Below, one piece after another: positions 19,017-28,786 of a stretch of 64,000 bases of DNA (position 1 is the first letter of the stretch; each line of letters opens with the position of its first letter). The notes under the pieces were generated by a model. That model had not been told where the DNA came from. It ran no database searches and saw only the letters and a program-made list of their open reading frames with translations. A program made the position numbers and the translations under genes. The stretch comes from CALAGB01 sp963713965 (lineage in GTDB: Bacteria; Chloroflexota; Chloroflexia; Thermomicrobiales; Thermomicrobiaceae), in assembly GCA_963713965.1 (NCBI GenBank), contig OY970217.1, positions 1,426,001 through 1,490,000 of the forward strand, in the 5' to 3' direction.

Positions 19017-21947
19017 ATGGCGGAAATCTCCAACCGAAACTCATCTCACCCGCTGATCGTCGGTCGCGAGCGGGAGCAGGCCATGCTACGGCAGGCGCTC
19101 GATGAGATGCTCGCTGGACACGGCTCGCTCGTGCTCGTCAGTGGCGAGGCAGGCATCGGCAAGACGACGCTGGTCGAGTGGTTCGAACGCGAGGCTGAGA
19201 GAGACGGCTGCCTTATCCTCGAAGGCGGTTGCTACGATCTATCAGTGACGCCGCCGTATGGTCCCTGGGCAGAGGCATTGGCGTCGTTCACGCCACACGA
19301 TTCGCTGCCTCTTGTGCCTCCATTTGTCAATGATTTCGCGGCATTCACTGCTCTGGGGAGTCAGGAGCGATTGTTTGCCACAACACGCGATTTTCTCTAC
19401 GAAGTCGCGGCAGGGCAACCCCTCTTGATCTGTCTGGAGGATCTCCATTGGGCTGACCAAGCCAGTCTCGATTTCTTGCGCGTCATCGGCCGTGGGATCG
19501 CTAACCAACGCATCCTGATCATCGCCACCTACCGATCGGATGAACTGCATCGCCATCACCCGCTCTACATTGCGTTGCCGGTGTTGGTCCGCGAATCGCG
19601 GGCCGAACGCCTCGAACTGCGACCCCTCGACGACGATGCCACCGGTGAGATCATCCGGCACCGGTATGTGTTGAGCGAGTCGGACGGGCAACGTCTCGAG
19701 AGATATCTACGGGAGCGCGCCGAGGGCAACGCCTTTTACGCACTGGAACTTCTGCGTTCGCTCGAGGATGCCGGTGCATTGGCGCGGAAGTCAGGCGTGT
19801 GGGTGCTACATGACCTCACAAACGTACGTCTTCCAGCCTTGTTGCGGCAGGTAATTGAGAGTCGTCTGACGCGACTCGGTGAGGAAACGAGATCGTTGCT
19901 GCAAGTAGCGGCAATGATCGGACAAGACGTGCCGCTCGATCTCTGGCAGCGGGTGAGTGACGCAGACGACACTGCGCTGGCGGCCACCATCGAACAGGGC
20001 GAGGCGGCGCAACTTCTGACCGAGGCTGGGACGGGCGGTCGTTACCGCTTTCGTCACGCCCTCATTCGGGAGGCCCTCTACCATGAGGTGATCCTCATGC
20101 GCCGCCGCGTCTGGCACCGTCGAATTGCCGAAGTGTTGCTGGAGGCCGCAAATCCCGACCCAGATCTTGTCGCTTATCACTTTCACCAAGCAGGTGAATT
20201 GCGAGCAACTCAATGGCTAATTCACGCTGGGGAACGAGCCCAGTGGACGTATGCCTTGCTTAGTGCCGCCGACCGCTTCGAGGAGGCTGCGCGGCAAATG
20301 GAGGCCCATGATTCGGACGTTGGAGAACGAGGCTGGCTCCTGCTGCGTGTGGGATGGTTGCGCCGCATGTCGCAGCCGCGCCTTGCCATTACGTCCATAG
20401 AAAAGTCGCTACGCCTGTCGTATTTGGCTGGCGATCTCACACTCAGTGCCTATGCAACTTTCAGCCTGGGGCTCTTTCGTCGCGTCGGAGGTGAGCCACG
20501 TAAGGGGCTTGCGACGCTCGAAGAAGGCGTTGCGGCTGTGGACCGGCTCTCCTCTAGCGAGCGGGAACGACTGCGCGAGCGCTTGGCAGGTTGGGGCCTT
20601 GACGAGACTGATCCTCGCGGTACGTTGGCCGTGAACCTATGCTCAGCCGGACGTTACACGGAGGCGCGACATCTGGCAGACACAGTGGTGTCCGGCATAT
20701 TGCCTCCCCTTCGGTCCCCGAAAGTCGGCGGATCGGGCTATGCCGATGCCTTCTCGGCCCTGGCAATTGTGCACGCGGCACTCGGACAACCGGATGATGC
20801 ATCGAAGGCCTTTTCCCGCGCCGACCAAATCTTTCGCGCGATCGGCGACGACTTTCAATCAGGATTGAACGCGGCGAGCATGCTGTTCACCGTCGTCTTG
20901 CCCTACCACGCAGATCAGATTGCCGAGCGCAGACGCCTGGCTAGCCTGGCGGACGAGGCATTGCGGCGAACAAATGGAGTGCGTGATGAGGATCCACGCA
21001 TCGCGTACCTGCCGCTGCTGGAGCTCGAAGGAAAATGGCGGGAGTTGCGACAACTCATTGCTGCGTATGATGCCGGATGGGACAACGTCGGATGGATCGT
21101 TGCACCAATGGCGCGAGAACAGGGGGATACCGACCTGGCATGGAAGCTCGTGCGCCAGCTGATGCCTGAAGGGCCATCCACGGAGCCCGGGAGCATCGGG
21201 TTCGTTGCCGCATTGTCCTACCAACGACTCGCTACCGCGTTATCGCTGGATGTCGGAGATCTGCAGTCTGCCCAGACTTGGTTAGACGCCCACGACCGTT
21301 GGCTGGACTGGAGCGGGACTGTTCTTGGCCGGGCGGAGGGGCAATTGAGCTGGGCAAGTTATTACCAGGCAGCGGGCGATCGTAGCCGCGCGCTCCAGTG
21401 TTCAAACGGTGCACTGGCCCACGCGTCCAATCCGCGTCAGCCGCTAGCCCTCATCGCCGTCCATCGTTTTCTTGGCCAACTCGATACGTCCGACAAGCGC
21501 ATCGACAACGCCGAACAGCACCTGACGGCGTCGCTGCACCTCGCCGACGCATGCGCTGCACCCTTTGAGCGAGCACTCACGCTGCTGGAATTGGCTGAGC
21601 TGCGACTGGCTGAACGGCGACCCGATGCGGCAACCGTCCTGCTCGATGAAGTCCAGGCCATCTGCGAGCCGCTCGAAGCCAAACCGACTCTTGAGCGGGT
21701 CGGCGACATGCGGCAACAGATTCGACAAACTCCGAAGAAGACTCCGACATATCCGGCGGGACTGAGCCAGCGCGAGGTTGAGGTGCTGCGACTCGTTGCC
21801 GAAGGGCTGACTGACGCTGAGATCGCCGAGCGACTCTTCATCAGTAGACGAACCGTCACCTCGCATATGACCAGCATCTTCAACAAGCTCGGCGTCAACG
21901 CGCGAGCCGCCGCGGCGGTGTGGGCCAAGCAACACGATTTGATTTAG
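19017..21947 (+). CDS. LAL-family ATP-binding LuxR regulator 4
   Basis: A 976-residue LAL regulator with Walker A GEAGIGKTT near residues 43-51, Walker B PLLICLEDLHWAD, helical repeats and a C-terminal LuxR HTH (GLSQREVEVLRLVAEGLTDAEIAE). The ATG has GGAG 7 nt upstream. The 24 bp gap from LAL3 and the lack of its own TGCTAnACT suggest a bicistronic LAL3-LAL4 unit. Its last 145 bp of HTH sequence recur almost unchanged as an orphan fragment at 27277-27453, so this gene, or a close copy, was the source of that duplication. Confidence 0.88.
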   Translation: MAEISNRNSSHPLIVGREREQAMLRQALDEMLAGHGSLVLVSGEAGIGKTTLVEWFEREAERDGCLILEGGCYDLSVTPPYGPWAEALASFTPHDSLPLVPPFVNDFAAFTALGSQERLFATTRDFLYEVAAGQPLLICLEDLHWADQASLDFLRVIGRGIANQRILIIATYRSDELHRHHPLYIALPVLVRESRAERLELRPLDDDATGEIIRHRYVLSESDGQRLERYLRERAEGNAFYALELLRSLEDAGALARKSGVWVLHDLTNVRLPALLRQVIESRLTRLGEETRSLLQVAAMIGQDVPLDLWQRVSDADDTALAATIEQGEAAQLLTEAGTGGRYRFRHALIREALYHEVILMRRRVWHRRIAEVLLEAANPDPDLVAYHFHQAGELRATQWLIHAGERAQWTYALLSAADRFEEAARQMEAHDSDVGERGWLLLRVGWLRRMSQPRLAITSIEKSLRLSYLAGDLTLSAYATFSLGLFRRVGGEPRKGLATLEEGVAAVDRLSSSERERLRERLAGWGLDETDPRGTLAVNLCSAGRYTEARHLADTVVSGILPPLRSPKVGGSGYADAFSALAIVHAALGQPDDASKAFSRADQIFRAIGDDFQSGLNAASMLFTVVLPYHADQIAERRRLASLADEALRRTNGVRDEDPRIAYLPLLELEGKWRELRQLIAAYDAGWDNVGWIVAPMAREQGDTDLAWKLVRQLMPEGPSTEPGSIGFVAALSYQRLATALSLDVGDLQSAQTWLDAHDRWLDWSGTVLGRAEGQLSWASYYQAAGDRSRALQCSNGALAHASNPRQPLALIAVHRFLGQLDTSDKRIDNAEQHLTASLHLADACAAPFERALTLLELAELRLAERRPDAATVLLDEVQAICEPLEAKPTLERVGDMRQQIRQTPKKTPTYPAGLSQREVEVLRLVAEGLTDAEIAERLFISRRTVTSHMTSIFNKLGVNARAAAAVWAKQHDLI

Positions 21948-21977
21948 CGGAAGGTGACGAGGATAGCCCCCGGCTCG

Positions 21978-21986
21978 TGCTACACT
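21978..21986 (+). promoter_or_regulatory. extended -10 promoter element of LAL5 (TGCTACACT)
   Basis: Identical to the LAL1 element (TGCTACACT), ending 66 nt before the LAL5 ATG at 22052. Sequences on either side differ from the LAL1 promoter, so conservation of the nonamer is unlikely to be simple carry-over from duplication. Confidence 0.55.
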
Positions 21987-22051
21987 CGGGATGTCCAGCG
22001 CGAACAGTTCATCATCCATCCGAGAACGCGTCAGCTCCGGGGTACGTGCCA

Positions 22052-25000
22052 ATGATCAGGTCATCCCAGCCACACGCAACTCATCGCCCGTATCGGCTCG
22101 TCGTCGGGCGCGAGCGGGAGCAGGCCAGCCTGCACCATGCACTCGATGAGATGCTCGCTGGGCATGGCTCGTTGGTGCTGGTGAGCGGTGAAGCGGGCAT
22201 CGGCAAGACGACGCTTTTCGAGTGGCTCGCGCGTGAGGCCGAAGCCGAAGGCTGCCTCGTTCTCAAGGGCGGCTGTTACGACCTGACCACGACCCCACCA
22301 TACGGACCATGGCGCGAGCTGTCGCGATCCCAGCCATCATCAGGTGTCGAAACATTGATACCCTCCTTTGACGCTGACCGCACCACTCCAGACGCTCTCG
22401 CAAACCGGCAAGAACTTGTCGACCTCATGTTGACGTCTTTGGCGGGGATTGCCGCCGAACAGCCGCTCACGATTATCCTCGAAGACCTTCACTGGTCGGA
22501 CGCTGCAAGCCTTGACCTCCTGCGCGTGGTTGCTCGCCGGTTGAAGGATCTACCCATCTTGCTCGTTGCCACCTACCGCAGCGACGAACTCACGCGTCGG
22601 CATCCCATGTACCAAATCTTGCCCATGCTGATCCGTGAATCGAGCTCGCGACGGATCGAGCTGCGGCCGTTGAGTGCAGCAGCGACGTCGTCGCTGATCG
22701 CTAGGCGGTATGCGCTCGATCCTGGGAGCCACACTCGGTTGGTCGATTGGTTGTCTTCGCGGGCAGAGGGCAACCCGTTCTTCCTGGAGGAGCTCCTGCA
22801 CGAGTTGGAGAACCACCAGCTCCGTCAGGAACAGGATGGCTCATGGACCCTTGACGAGCTTCATCCTATGGCCGTCCCATCGTTGCTGCGCCAGGTGATC
22901 GACGCCCGCCTGGCGCACCTTGGAGATCGAACCGTCGAATTGCTTGGAATCGGCGCGGTCATCGGGCATCAGGTACCGCTCGATCTCTGGGCAACGGTAA
23001 CCGAGGCGTCGAGTGACGAGCTAGCAACGACAATCGAGCACGCCAGATCCTCGGCAGTCATCGTCGATCTCCCCGATACCTCCGGCTGGCAGTTTCGCCA
23101 TGCTTTGATCCGCGAGGCCCTCTACGAGGGGATTGTTTCCATGCGCCGCCGTATCTGGCATCGACGGGTTGCCGAGGTTCTGGTGGCGGGCGGCCACCCT
23201 GATCCCGACTCGGTCGCCCACCATTTCCAACAGGCAAACGATGATCGCGCTGTTACTGGCTCATTCTGGCAGGCGAACGTGCCGCGTCACTCTACGCGTC
23301 GAAGACTGCGGTCGAGCGGCTCGAGAGCCGCGCTGCCGGCACTCGAGGCAATGGGCGACGACCGGCGGCGTGGTTGGATCCTGTGGCTGCTTGCCGAGCA
23401 GCTCGAGGTTCATCGATCCAGTACGTGCCATTAGCCTATTTTGACGAGGCAGAGAGACTTGGATCGACGATCGGCGACAACCTCTTGGTCGCGCACGCCC
23501 GTATTTCTCGCGGGTATGCAGCGAATACTCTGAACGGGTATGCAGCGAATGCACAGCAAAGGACTCATGGTTTCGGTTTGTCGGACGTCACCTCGGGAGT
23601 CGATCTGCTCGATCAGATCGTCGAAACCGCGGTTGAGCCGCCGCCGATTTACGTGCGTGATTGGTCACATCCCAATACCCACCGTGCCTTTCGCGCAATG
23701 ATACGAGCGGTCGTGGGCGACCTGGATGCTGCGCTCGACGATATTGCTGAGTATGTGCCCGGCGCGCCAAATGAGAATGTAGACCGGCGTGTCGATATTC
23801 GTCCAACGACGACGATCGCAGCGACAGAACAAATGGGAAGTGCGAGGGCGTATCTTGCATTCGGGCGGGTCCGGGCCATGCAAGGGCTTCCGGCTGAGTC
23901 AGCCCAAGCGTTTGAGCAGGCACTCCTGCTAACGGCACAAACGAATGACGACGGCATGCTCGCTCTCTCGTACATGAACTGGCTTGCGTACCTCACGCTT
24001 CCTTACTTTGCTGACGACATGGAGCTTCGACGCAACATGCTTGAACGGCACGATCAGGCTTGGTCTCGTGCCGTGGACAAACTCGGCATCAGGCCAATGC
24101 CAGAGGGTGTCAGTCACCTGCTCACGGCCTACCTCGATGGAGCGTGGTCAGAGATGGATTGGATGGATGGTTGGTGGCACGAGCAAATGGCGACGTCAAC
24201 CCTGAGCTGGGGGATTGTGGAAGAGGTGGTCTTCGCGAGGCGGGCACATGCGCGAGGGGAATTCGAGCGCGCGTGGCGAGAGATCCGTCACGTGCTGCCA
24301 CAGGGACCGACGACCGAACCCGGAGACTGCGTGTTTCGAGGGGCAGAGGACCTGCAACGTCTGGCGGTTGAACTGGCGTTGGATGAAAGAAACCTGCCGG
24401 AGGCCCGTGGTTGGCTCGAGGCACACGACCGCTGGCTCGATTGGAGCGGAGCATTCACGGGACGGGCCGAAGGGATCATGCTCTGGGCGCATTATCATCA
24501 GCGGGCGAATGACAGCAGCCGGGCCCGCCGACTTGCGGACCAGGCACTCGCGCTGGCCTCCGATCCACGACAGCCTCTGGCCCTCACCGCGATTCACCGT
24601 CTTCTCGGCAAGCTGAACACGGAAGCCAAGCAATTCAACGACGCAGATTCGCATCTCCAAGAATCGCTTCGCCTGGCTGAAGCCTGCGCCGCGCCCTTCG
24701 AGCGTGCCTTGACACTGGTGGAGCTAGCGGAGTTGCGGGTCGCACAGAGGCGACCCGATGCGGCCATGTTCCTGCTAAACGACGTGCAGTCCATCTGCGA
24801 GCCGCTGCAGGCAAAACCGACGCTCGAACGTGTTGACGCCCTCCGGCACAGGATCAGCAAGATGTCGCAGAGAGCTCCGAGCTATCCCGCCGGACTCAGC
24901 CCTCGCGAGGTCGAGGTGCTGCAGCTCGTGGCCGGGGGTCTGACCGATGCGGAGATCGCCGACAAGCTCTTCCTCAGCCGTCGCACGGTCAGCGCTCACC

Positions 25001-25080
25001 TTCGCTCGGTCTACAACAAGATCGGCATTGGCTCCCGAGCCGCGGCGGCCGTGTGGGCCAAAGAGCACCGCTTGATCTGA
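22052..25080 (+). pseudogene. LAL-family LuxR regulator 5, frameshifted
   Basis: Reads as a LAL regulator split across two frames. The first frame (22052 to about 23253) encodes Walker A GEAGIGKTT, Walker B LTIILEDLHWSD and the NTPase region. At 23253 the expected 'YWLILAGERAA' continues in the next frame. Near 23330 the expected 'LPALEAMGDDRRRGW' is back in the first frame, ending at a stop at 23432-23434. From about 23430 homology continues in the other frame to the intact LuxR HTH (GLSPREVEVLQLVAGGLTDAEIAD) and stop at 25080. Three indels within about 180 bp suggest either a decaying gene or a poorly resolved stretch of sequence. The second part could still be translated from an internal start (23374 or later), giving an HTH protein without the ATPase. 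A 24 bp tandem duplication (GYAAN...NGYAAN) lies at about 23511-23555. Confidence 0.75.
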
Positions 25081-25336
25081 TCCCCGTCTACCTCAGTTCT
25101 CAAAACAGCGCAGGACCCGTTGCGACTCCCGTATGCACAGATACGTAGTGGATCTCAACGGATGGGTGCCAACTAGGTACCTATGCCTACCCGTTCGCCG
25201 TCAGACTCGTCGATCACGAAACGGTATTCCTGTCGATGTCGACACTCCCACTTCTCTCCATACTACAAACATCGGTCAGGCCCGACCAAATGACGAACAA
25301 GATGCGAGAGATCGCTGTTGCGGGAAGGACGTTCTC

Positions 25337-25825
25337 ATGAATCCGATGACACGCATCACGCCACGCATTGACCTGAGGATGCTGACGGCGGGTCTCGCTG
25401 GTCTGCTGCTCGGAGTCGCTCTCACCTTCAGTATCGTGCTCGGCACCCATTGGTTCGAGCGGGTGCGCACGGTTCAGGTGCTGACCGACACCACGAGCGG
25501 AATCGCACAACCCGCGGCGGTCCCGGCAATGGATCAGTCGCAAGTCGACGCGGCCAACATGATCCGGCACGACCCAGTTGGACAATCGCCGGCCAGTGCT
25601 GGAACCGAGCAACTCCGCGTAGATGCAGAGAACATGATCCGGCATGACCCGGTTGGCCAGTCTCCAGCGAGCGTCGTAGCCGATCAGTTGCGCGTAGAAC
25701 AGGTGAACATGATCCGGCATGATCCAATCGGGCAATCACCAGCCAGCATCCAGGCGGACCAAGCCCGCGTCGATGCTGACAACATGATCCGGCACGATCC
25801 GTCTCTGCCCGACTCGCACGAGTAG
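25337..25825 (+). CDS. membrane-anchored protein with four 25-residue tandem repeats
   Basis: A 162-residue protein of unknown function. The start at 25337 has GGGAAGGAC about 7 nt upstream and begins MNPMTRITPRID; the open frame extends further upstream without a credible start. One membrane helix (about 14-36, LTAGLAGLLLGVALTFSIVL) is followed by an outside part built of four repeats with core NMIRHDPVGQSPAS. The DNA period is exactly 75 bp (repeat ATGs at 25559, 25634, 25709 and 25784). The last copy is truncated at NMIRHDP. The N-terminus (RIDLRxLxxG) resembles that of the other repeat protein at 27700, although the repeats differ completely. It follows the LAL array, upstream of the eCIS locus. 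Confidence 0.75.
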   Translation: MNPMTRITPRIDLRMLTAGLAGLLLGVALTFSIVLGTHWFERVRTVQVLTDTTSGIAQPAAVPAMDQSQVDAANMIRHDPVGQSPASAGTEQLRVDAENMIRHDPVGQSPASVVADQLRVEQVNMIRHDPIGQSPASIQADQARVDADNMIRHDPSLPDSHE

Positions 25826-26199
25826 GCGAGTGATGAAGAACGTGCGCCACTGGCCGCAGATCTACCTGAGAGTTCACGAGAGCACCGTTCGAAACCCATC
25901 TCCGCCCCATATTGGGAGCGGATCACCGCTCGCCGAGTCGATGCGCTGGATAACCCTGACTTGACTCACATAGCGGTAACCACGGTGGTTTGTGGGAAAG
26001 CTCGATCTGATTTGACAGATGGAGCGGTGTCGGTACCCTGCCGCACCCCTCGCCACATGATGTCGGACACATATTTGCACTGCGGCTGGCAACGCAAACC
26101 GCACCTATGTGATGATGTCATTGTGCTCCTTGCTTCCCAGCGAACCGTTGTGTCCCTCGAACGTCCCTGACGTACGATTTACCAATGAGGAGGACTGCG
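25826..26199. other. intergenic region upstream of the hydrolase
   Basis: About 370 bp. A small palindrome (AACCAC-G-GTGGTT near 25979) is the only structure seen; no promoter or gene is convincing. The strong GAGGAGG ribosome-binding site for the next gene lies at 26187-26193. Confidence 0.35.
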
Positions 26200-26925
26200 A
26201 TGACAACCTTCGTCCTCGTCCACGGGGCGTGGCATGGTGGCTGGTGCTGGCAGCGCGTCGCCCGGATTGTGCGCGCCGCCGGACACGACGTCTTCACGCC
26301 CACCCTCACGGGACTCGGCGAACGCGCCCATCAACTGGGGTCCGGGATCACCCTCGATACGCACATCCAAGACGTGGTGGGCGTCTTGTACTACGAGGAC
26401 CTGCGCAACGTGGTCTTGGTTGGCCATAGTTACGCGGGTATGGTCATCACTGCCGTCGCGGAACAGGCAGCCGAGCGCCTCGGGCACCTAGTGTACCTCG
26501 ATGCATTTGTCCCAGGTGATGGGCAAGCGCTGAGTGATTTCGCCCCACCAGCGACCATCGCCATGTTCCATGAGCAGGCACGCCGCGAAGGCAACGGCTA
26601 TGGGGTCCCTCCCTTATCCGATAACTTCGGAATTACCTCCGAGGCAGACCTGGCCTGGGTGCGTCCCAGGATAGGCATGCATCCGCTCCAGACCAAGATG
26701 GACCCTGTGCGGCTTTCCAATCCGCGCGCACGCCAGCTCCCACGCACCTATATCTACTGCACCGATCCGGCTGCCCCTCCTGAAGCGCCTCGCGCATTCG
26801 CGCAATTCGCCACCCGACTGCGGGCGGACGCAGCTTGGCGCTACGTGGAAATCGCGACCAGTCATGACGCGATGATCACCGAGCCGGAACAGCTATCCCG
26901 GTTGCTGCTTGACCTCGCGGTGTAG
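26200..26925 (+). CDS. alpha/beta-fold hydrolase
   Basis: A 241-residue alpha/beta hydrolase. The N-terminal LVHGAWHGGWCW provides the oxyanion-hole HG motif, the nucleophile elbow is VGHSYAGM (S77), and the catalytic histidine is H222 in SHDAMIT. An acidic residue probably lies in the strand around residues 185-195. The resemblance is to small plant-type esterase/hydroxynitrile-lyase relatives widespread in bacteria; the substrate cannot be told. GAGGAGG lies 6 nt before the ATG at 26200, better than the upstream ATG at 26185. A transposase remnant follows immediately on the opposite strand, so the region has been rearranged. Confidence 0.85.
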   Translation: MTTFVLVHGAWHGGWCWQRVARIVRAAGHDVFTPTLTGLGERAHQLGSGITLDTHIQDVVGVLYYEDLRNVVLVGHSYAGMVITAVAEQAAERLGHLVYLDAFVPGDGQALSDFAPPATIAMFHEQARREGNGYGVPPLSDNFGITSEADLAWVRPRIGMHPLQTKMDPVRLSNPRARQLPRTYIYCTDPAAPPEAPRAFAQFATRLRADAAWRYVEIATSHDAMITEPEQLSRLLLDLAV

Positions 26926-26939
26926 TTCCTGATCAAGAT

Positions 26940-27272
26940 ATGTTCGCCTGGCAAGCGCTCCTTATCCGGTGGCATCAAGCGCGAAGAGCGCGAGTCGTGT
27001 GCCCACATCGCGCCGCCGTCGCTGACCAGCACTTCAGAGCTGACGTGCTGCCGGATGGCGGCGTAGAAGACCAGCAGGTAGGCCGTCAAGCCCTGCGTGC
27101 GCGACAGCCCGCTCGCCAGGATCGCCTGGCGGATCGGCGCGGGGAGCTGCTGGTGACGGTCCACGCTGGGCAGCGTGACGAGGCTGGCCATGCCCTGCTG
27201 GCCGAAAGCGTCCGCCTGGCGGTAGAGGGTACGCTGAGGCACGCCGGTCTCGCGGACGCTGGCCGGACTCAT
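26940..27272 (-). pseudogene. internally deleted DDE transposase remnant
   Basis: The minus-strand frame starts with SVRETGVPQRTLYRQADAF followed by LPAPIRQAIL, like the N-terminal HTH of a DDE/integrase-type transposase. It then jumps to AIRQHVSSEVLVSDGGAMW, resembling the second catalytic-Asp region (VSDGG) of the same kind of enzyme, with most of the catalytic core missing. The reading frame runs on into unrelated sequence overlapping the hydrolase 3' end. I see no terminal inverted repeats. It abuts the orphan LuxR HTH fragment, suggesting that an insertion-element event carried or cut that copy. Confidence 0.55.
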
Positions 27273-27276
27273 CTAA

Positions 27277-27453
27277 CGCGAGGTCGAGGTGCTGCGACTC
27301 GTTGCCGAAGGGCTGACTGACGCTGAGATCGCCGAGCGACTCTTCATCAGTAGACGAACCGTCACCTCGCATATGACCAGCATCTTCAACAAGCTCGGCG
27401 TCAACGCGCGAGCCGCCGCTGTCGCCGCCGTCGCACGCAGCGGAATCCTCTGA
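27277..27453 (+). pseudogene. orphan LuxR HTH fragment duplicated from a LAL gene
   Basis: From CGCGAGGTCGAG to a TGA at 27451-27453 this encodes REVEVLRLVAEGLTDAEIAE and the rest of a LuxR HTH, preceded by an in-frame TAA with no start. About 145 bp match the end of LAL4 (21771-21912) almost base for base. The extreme C-terminus (AAAVAAVARSGIL) instead resembles the LAL2 ending. This is a broken duplicate, not a gene. Confidence 0.75.
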
Positions 27454-27578
27454 TCGCGATACCGCGAGTCTCCCCGCTCATCGGGCCCCACCGGAAGCCG
27501 TCCGCTACCCCACGCCCTGTAGGCTACGTATTCGTTGCGCACAATACGTATCGACGTTCGCCCTGACCATGATTCAGC

Positions 27579-27629
27579 AAATCCGTATCCCTTCCGATGT
27601 TGAGGAGGGCGCTCATGCCCATACTCGAA
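27579..27629. repeat. diverged dispersed repeat, copy 1
   Basis: About 50 bp starting with CAAATCCGTATCCC and ending CTCGAACCATCGA, matched with some 80 % identity by eye at 55690-55740. A shorter piece (CCAAATCCGTATC) lies in the LAL1 leader near 9890. Here it lies just upstream of a repeat protein gene; there it lies downstream of LAL6. Confidence 0.45.
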
Positions 27630-27699
27630 CCATCGAGATCGGGTTGGTCACAAGCGCTGCATGGAGCAGCCACCAACGATCACGAAGGGAGTCGAAACA

Positions 27700-28299
27700 A
27701 TGGTTACCATGCGACGAGTCGACTTGAGGCCGGTCGCTTTTCTCTTCGTTGGAGCACTGTGCGGGGCACTGATGATGCTGGGCATCAGCACACCTCGACA
27801 TCAGTCTCATAGCAGCGGTTCATCGATGATTTTCGTGACCACATCGAGCGAAACGGCACCGACACTCGGTGGACGGCTGGGAGGCATCACCAGCTCCGAC
27901 AGCGCCAATGACGCCCTCGTACGGCAGGGTCTGTCCGCGGCGGCGAACCAGCCCATCGGCGGACGATTGGGAGGCATCACAAGTTCTGACACGGCGACAG
28001 ACTGGGCGACGCGCCACGCAATCACCGCAAACGTGGACGTGGCTCTCGGCGGCCGGCTCGGTGGAATCGCCAGTGCCGATACCGCGAACGACGCGACGAT
28101 CAAGGCCTCGATGAGCCGTATCACTGGACCTGGAGAAGGACTTAATACGTTCGTGGACCACACCAGCGCCACTGTGGGTACGAGCCGAGTCATGGCACCA
28201 GGTGAAGGACTGAATCAGTTCAAGGATGCGACAAGCTATGACGCGGTGCACGGCCAACGCATCGTCGGTCCAGGTGAAGGATTGAATCGGACGCCGTAA
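27700..28299 (+). CDS. membrane-anchored protein with two kinds of short tandem repeats
   Basis: A 199-residue protein of unknown function. The start at 27700 (MVTMRRVDLRPVAF) has GAAGGGAG about 8 nt upstream. A single membrane helix (about 10-32) leads to a Ser-rich stretch. Three copies of GGRLGGITSSDTA spaced about 30 residues apart follow, then three copies of GPGEGLN spaced about 23 residues apart; the last ends the protein. It shares the N-terminal RVDLR-plus-helix layout with the protein at 25337. Both are likely displayed outside the membrane. A perfect 14 bp hairpin downstream marks the end of the transcript. Confidence 0.75.
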   Translation: MVTMRRVDLRPVAFLFVGALCGALMMLGISTPRHQSHSSGSSMIFVTTSSETAPTLGGRLGGITSSDSANDALVRQGLSAAANQPIGGRLGGITSSDTATDWATRHAITANVDVALGGRLGGIASADTANDATIKASMSRITGPGEGLNTFVDHTSATVGTSRVMAPGEGLNQFKDATSYDAVHGQRIVGPGEGLNRTP

Positions 28300-28786
28300 T
28301 GTCCTCCACCGTCACAAGTAGCGGCCGCACAAGTATCCAGGACGGCAATGCCACCGAATCGATCGATACCTGCTCGAAACCGGCTTCACGCTTACGTGCG
28401 TGAAGCCGGTTACTCTGTTCGCGCAAACCGCGCATTTGATTCGAGATCGCGAAACGAGTCATGACGCATCCTCAGATCACGAAGTACGGAATGCTGTTGA
28501 CAATCATCGAACCCACCCCTATTCTCGGTCCATTCGGTCGCGACAATCGTATTTCCTTATTGGTGGACAATCCACGCTCTCGGATTGCCAGGCGCTGGAG
28601 CGCCCGCACCGACGCTGTTTCCTGGTACCGTCGTTCGAGCTTGACATCGTAGTTAGCACCTTCGCTCCGACGTTTCATCTATTGGACGTCGATCACACTC
28701 GCCCAGTCGTTGTGGCGCCCCGTTCCAGGCAGGGTTAAACGCTCTGGATCGTTGCGTGGCTGGACGAGACCAGTTCGAGGAACGTG
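28300..28786. other. intergenic region before the eCIS regulator
   Basis: About 490 bp. It contains the terminator hairpin at 28378-28411 and, near its right end, the GAGGA ribosome-binding site of the BTAD regulator. Open frames here look random and carry no recognisable domain. Confidence 0.4.
28378..28411 (+). terminator. hairpin terminator after the repeat-protein gene
   Basis: Left arm AACCGGCTTCACGC and right arm GCGTGAAGCCGGTT pair perfectly over 14 bp around a 6 nt loop. Only a short mixed tract follows, so termination may be factor-assisted. It separates the repeat-protein transcript from the eCIS locus. Confidence 0.65.

Noticed and set aside
25559..25810. Regular 75 bp repeats considered as a CRISPR array
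   Set aside because: Repeats are whole coding units in an intact membrane-anchored protein, without unique spacers or cas genes.
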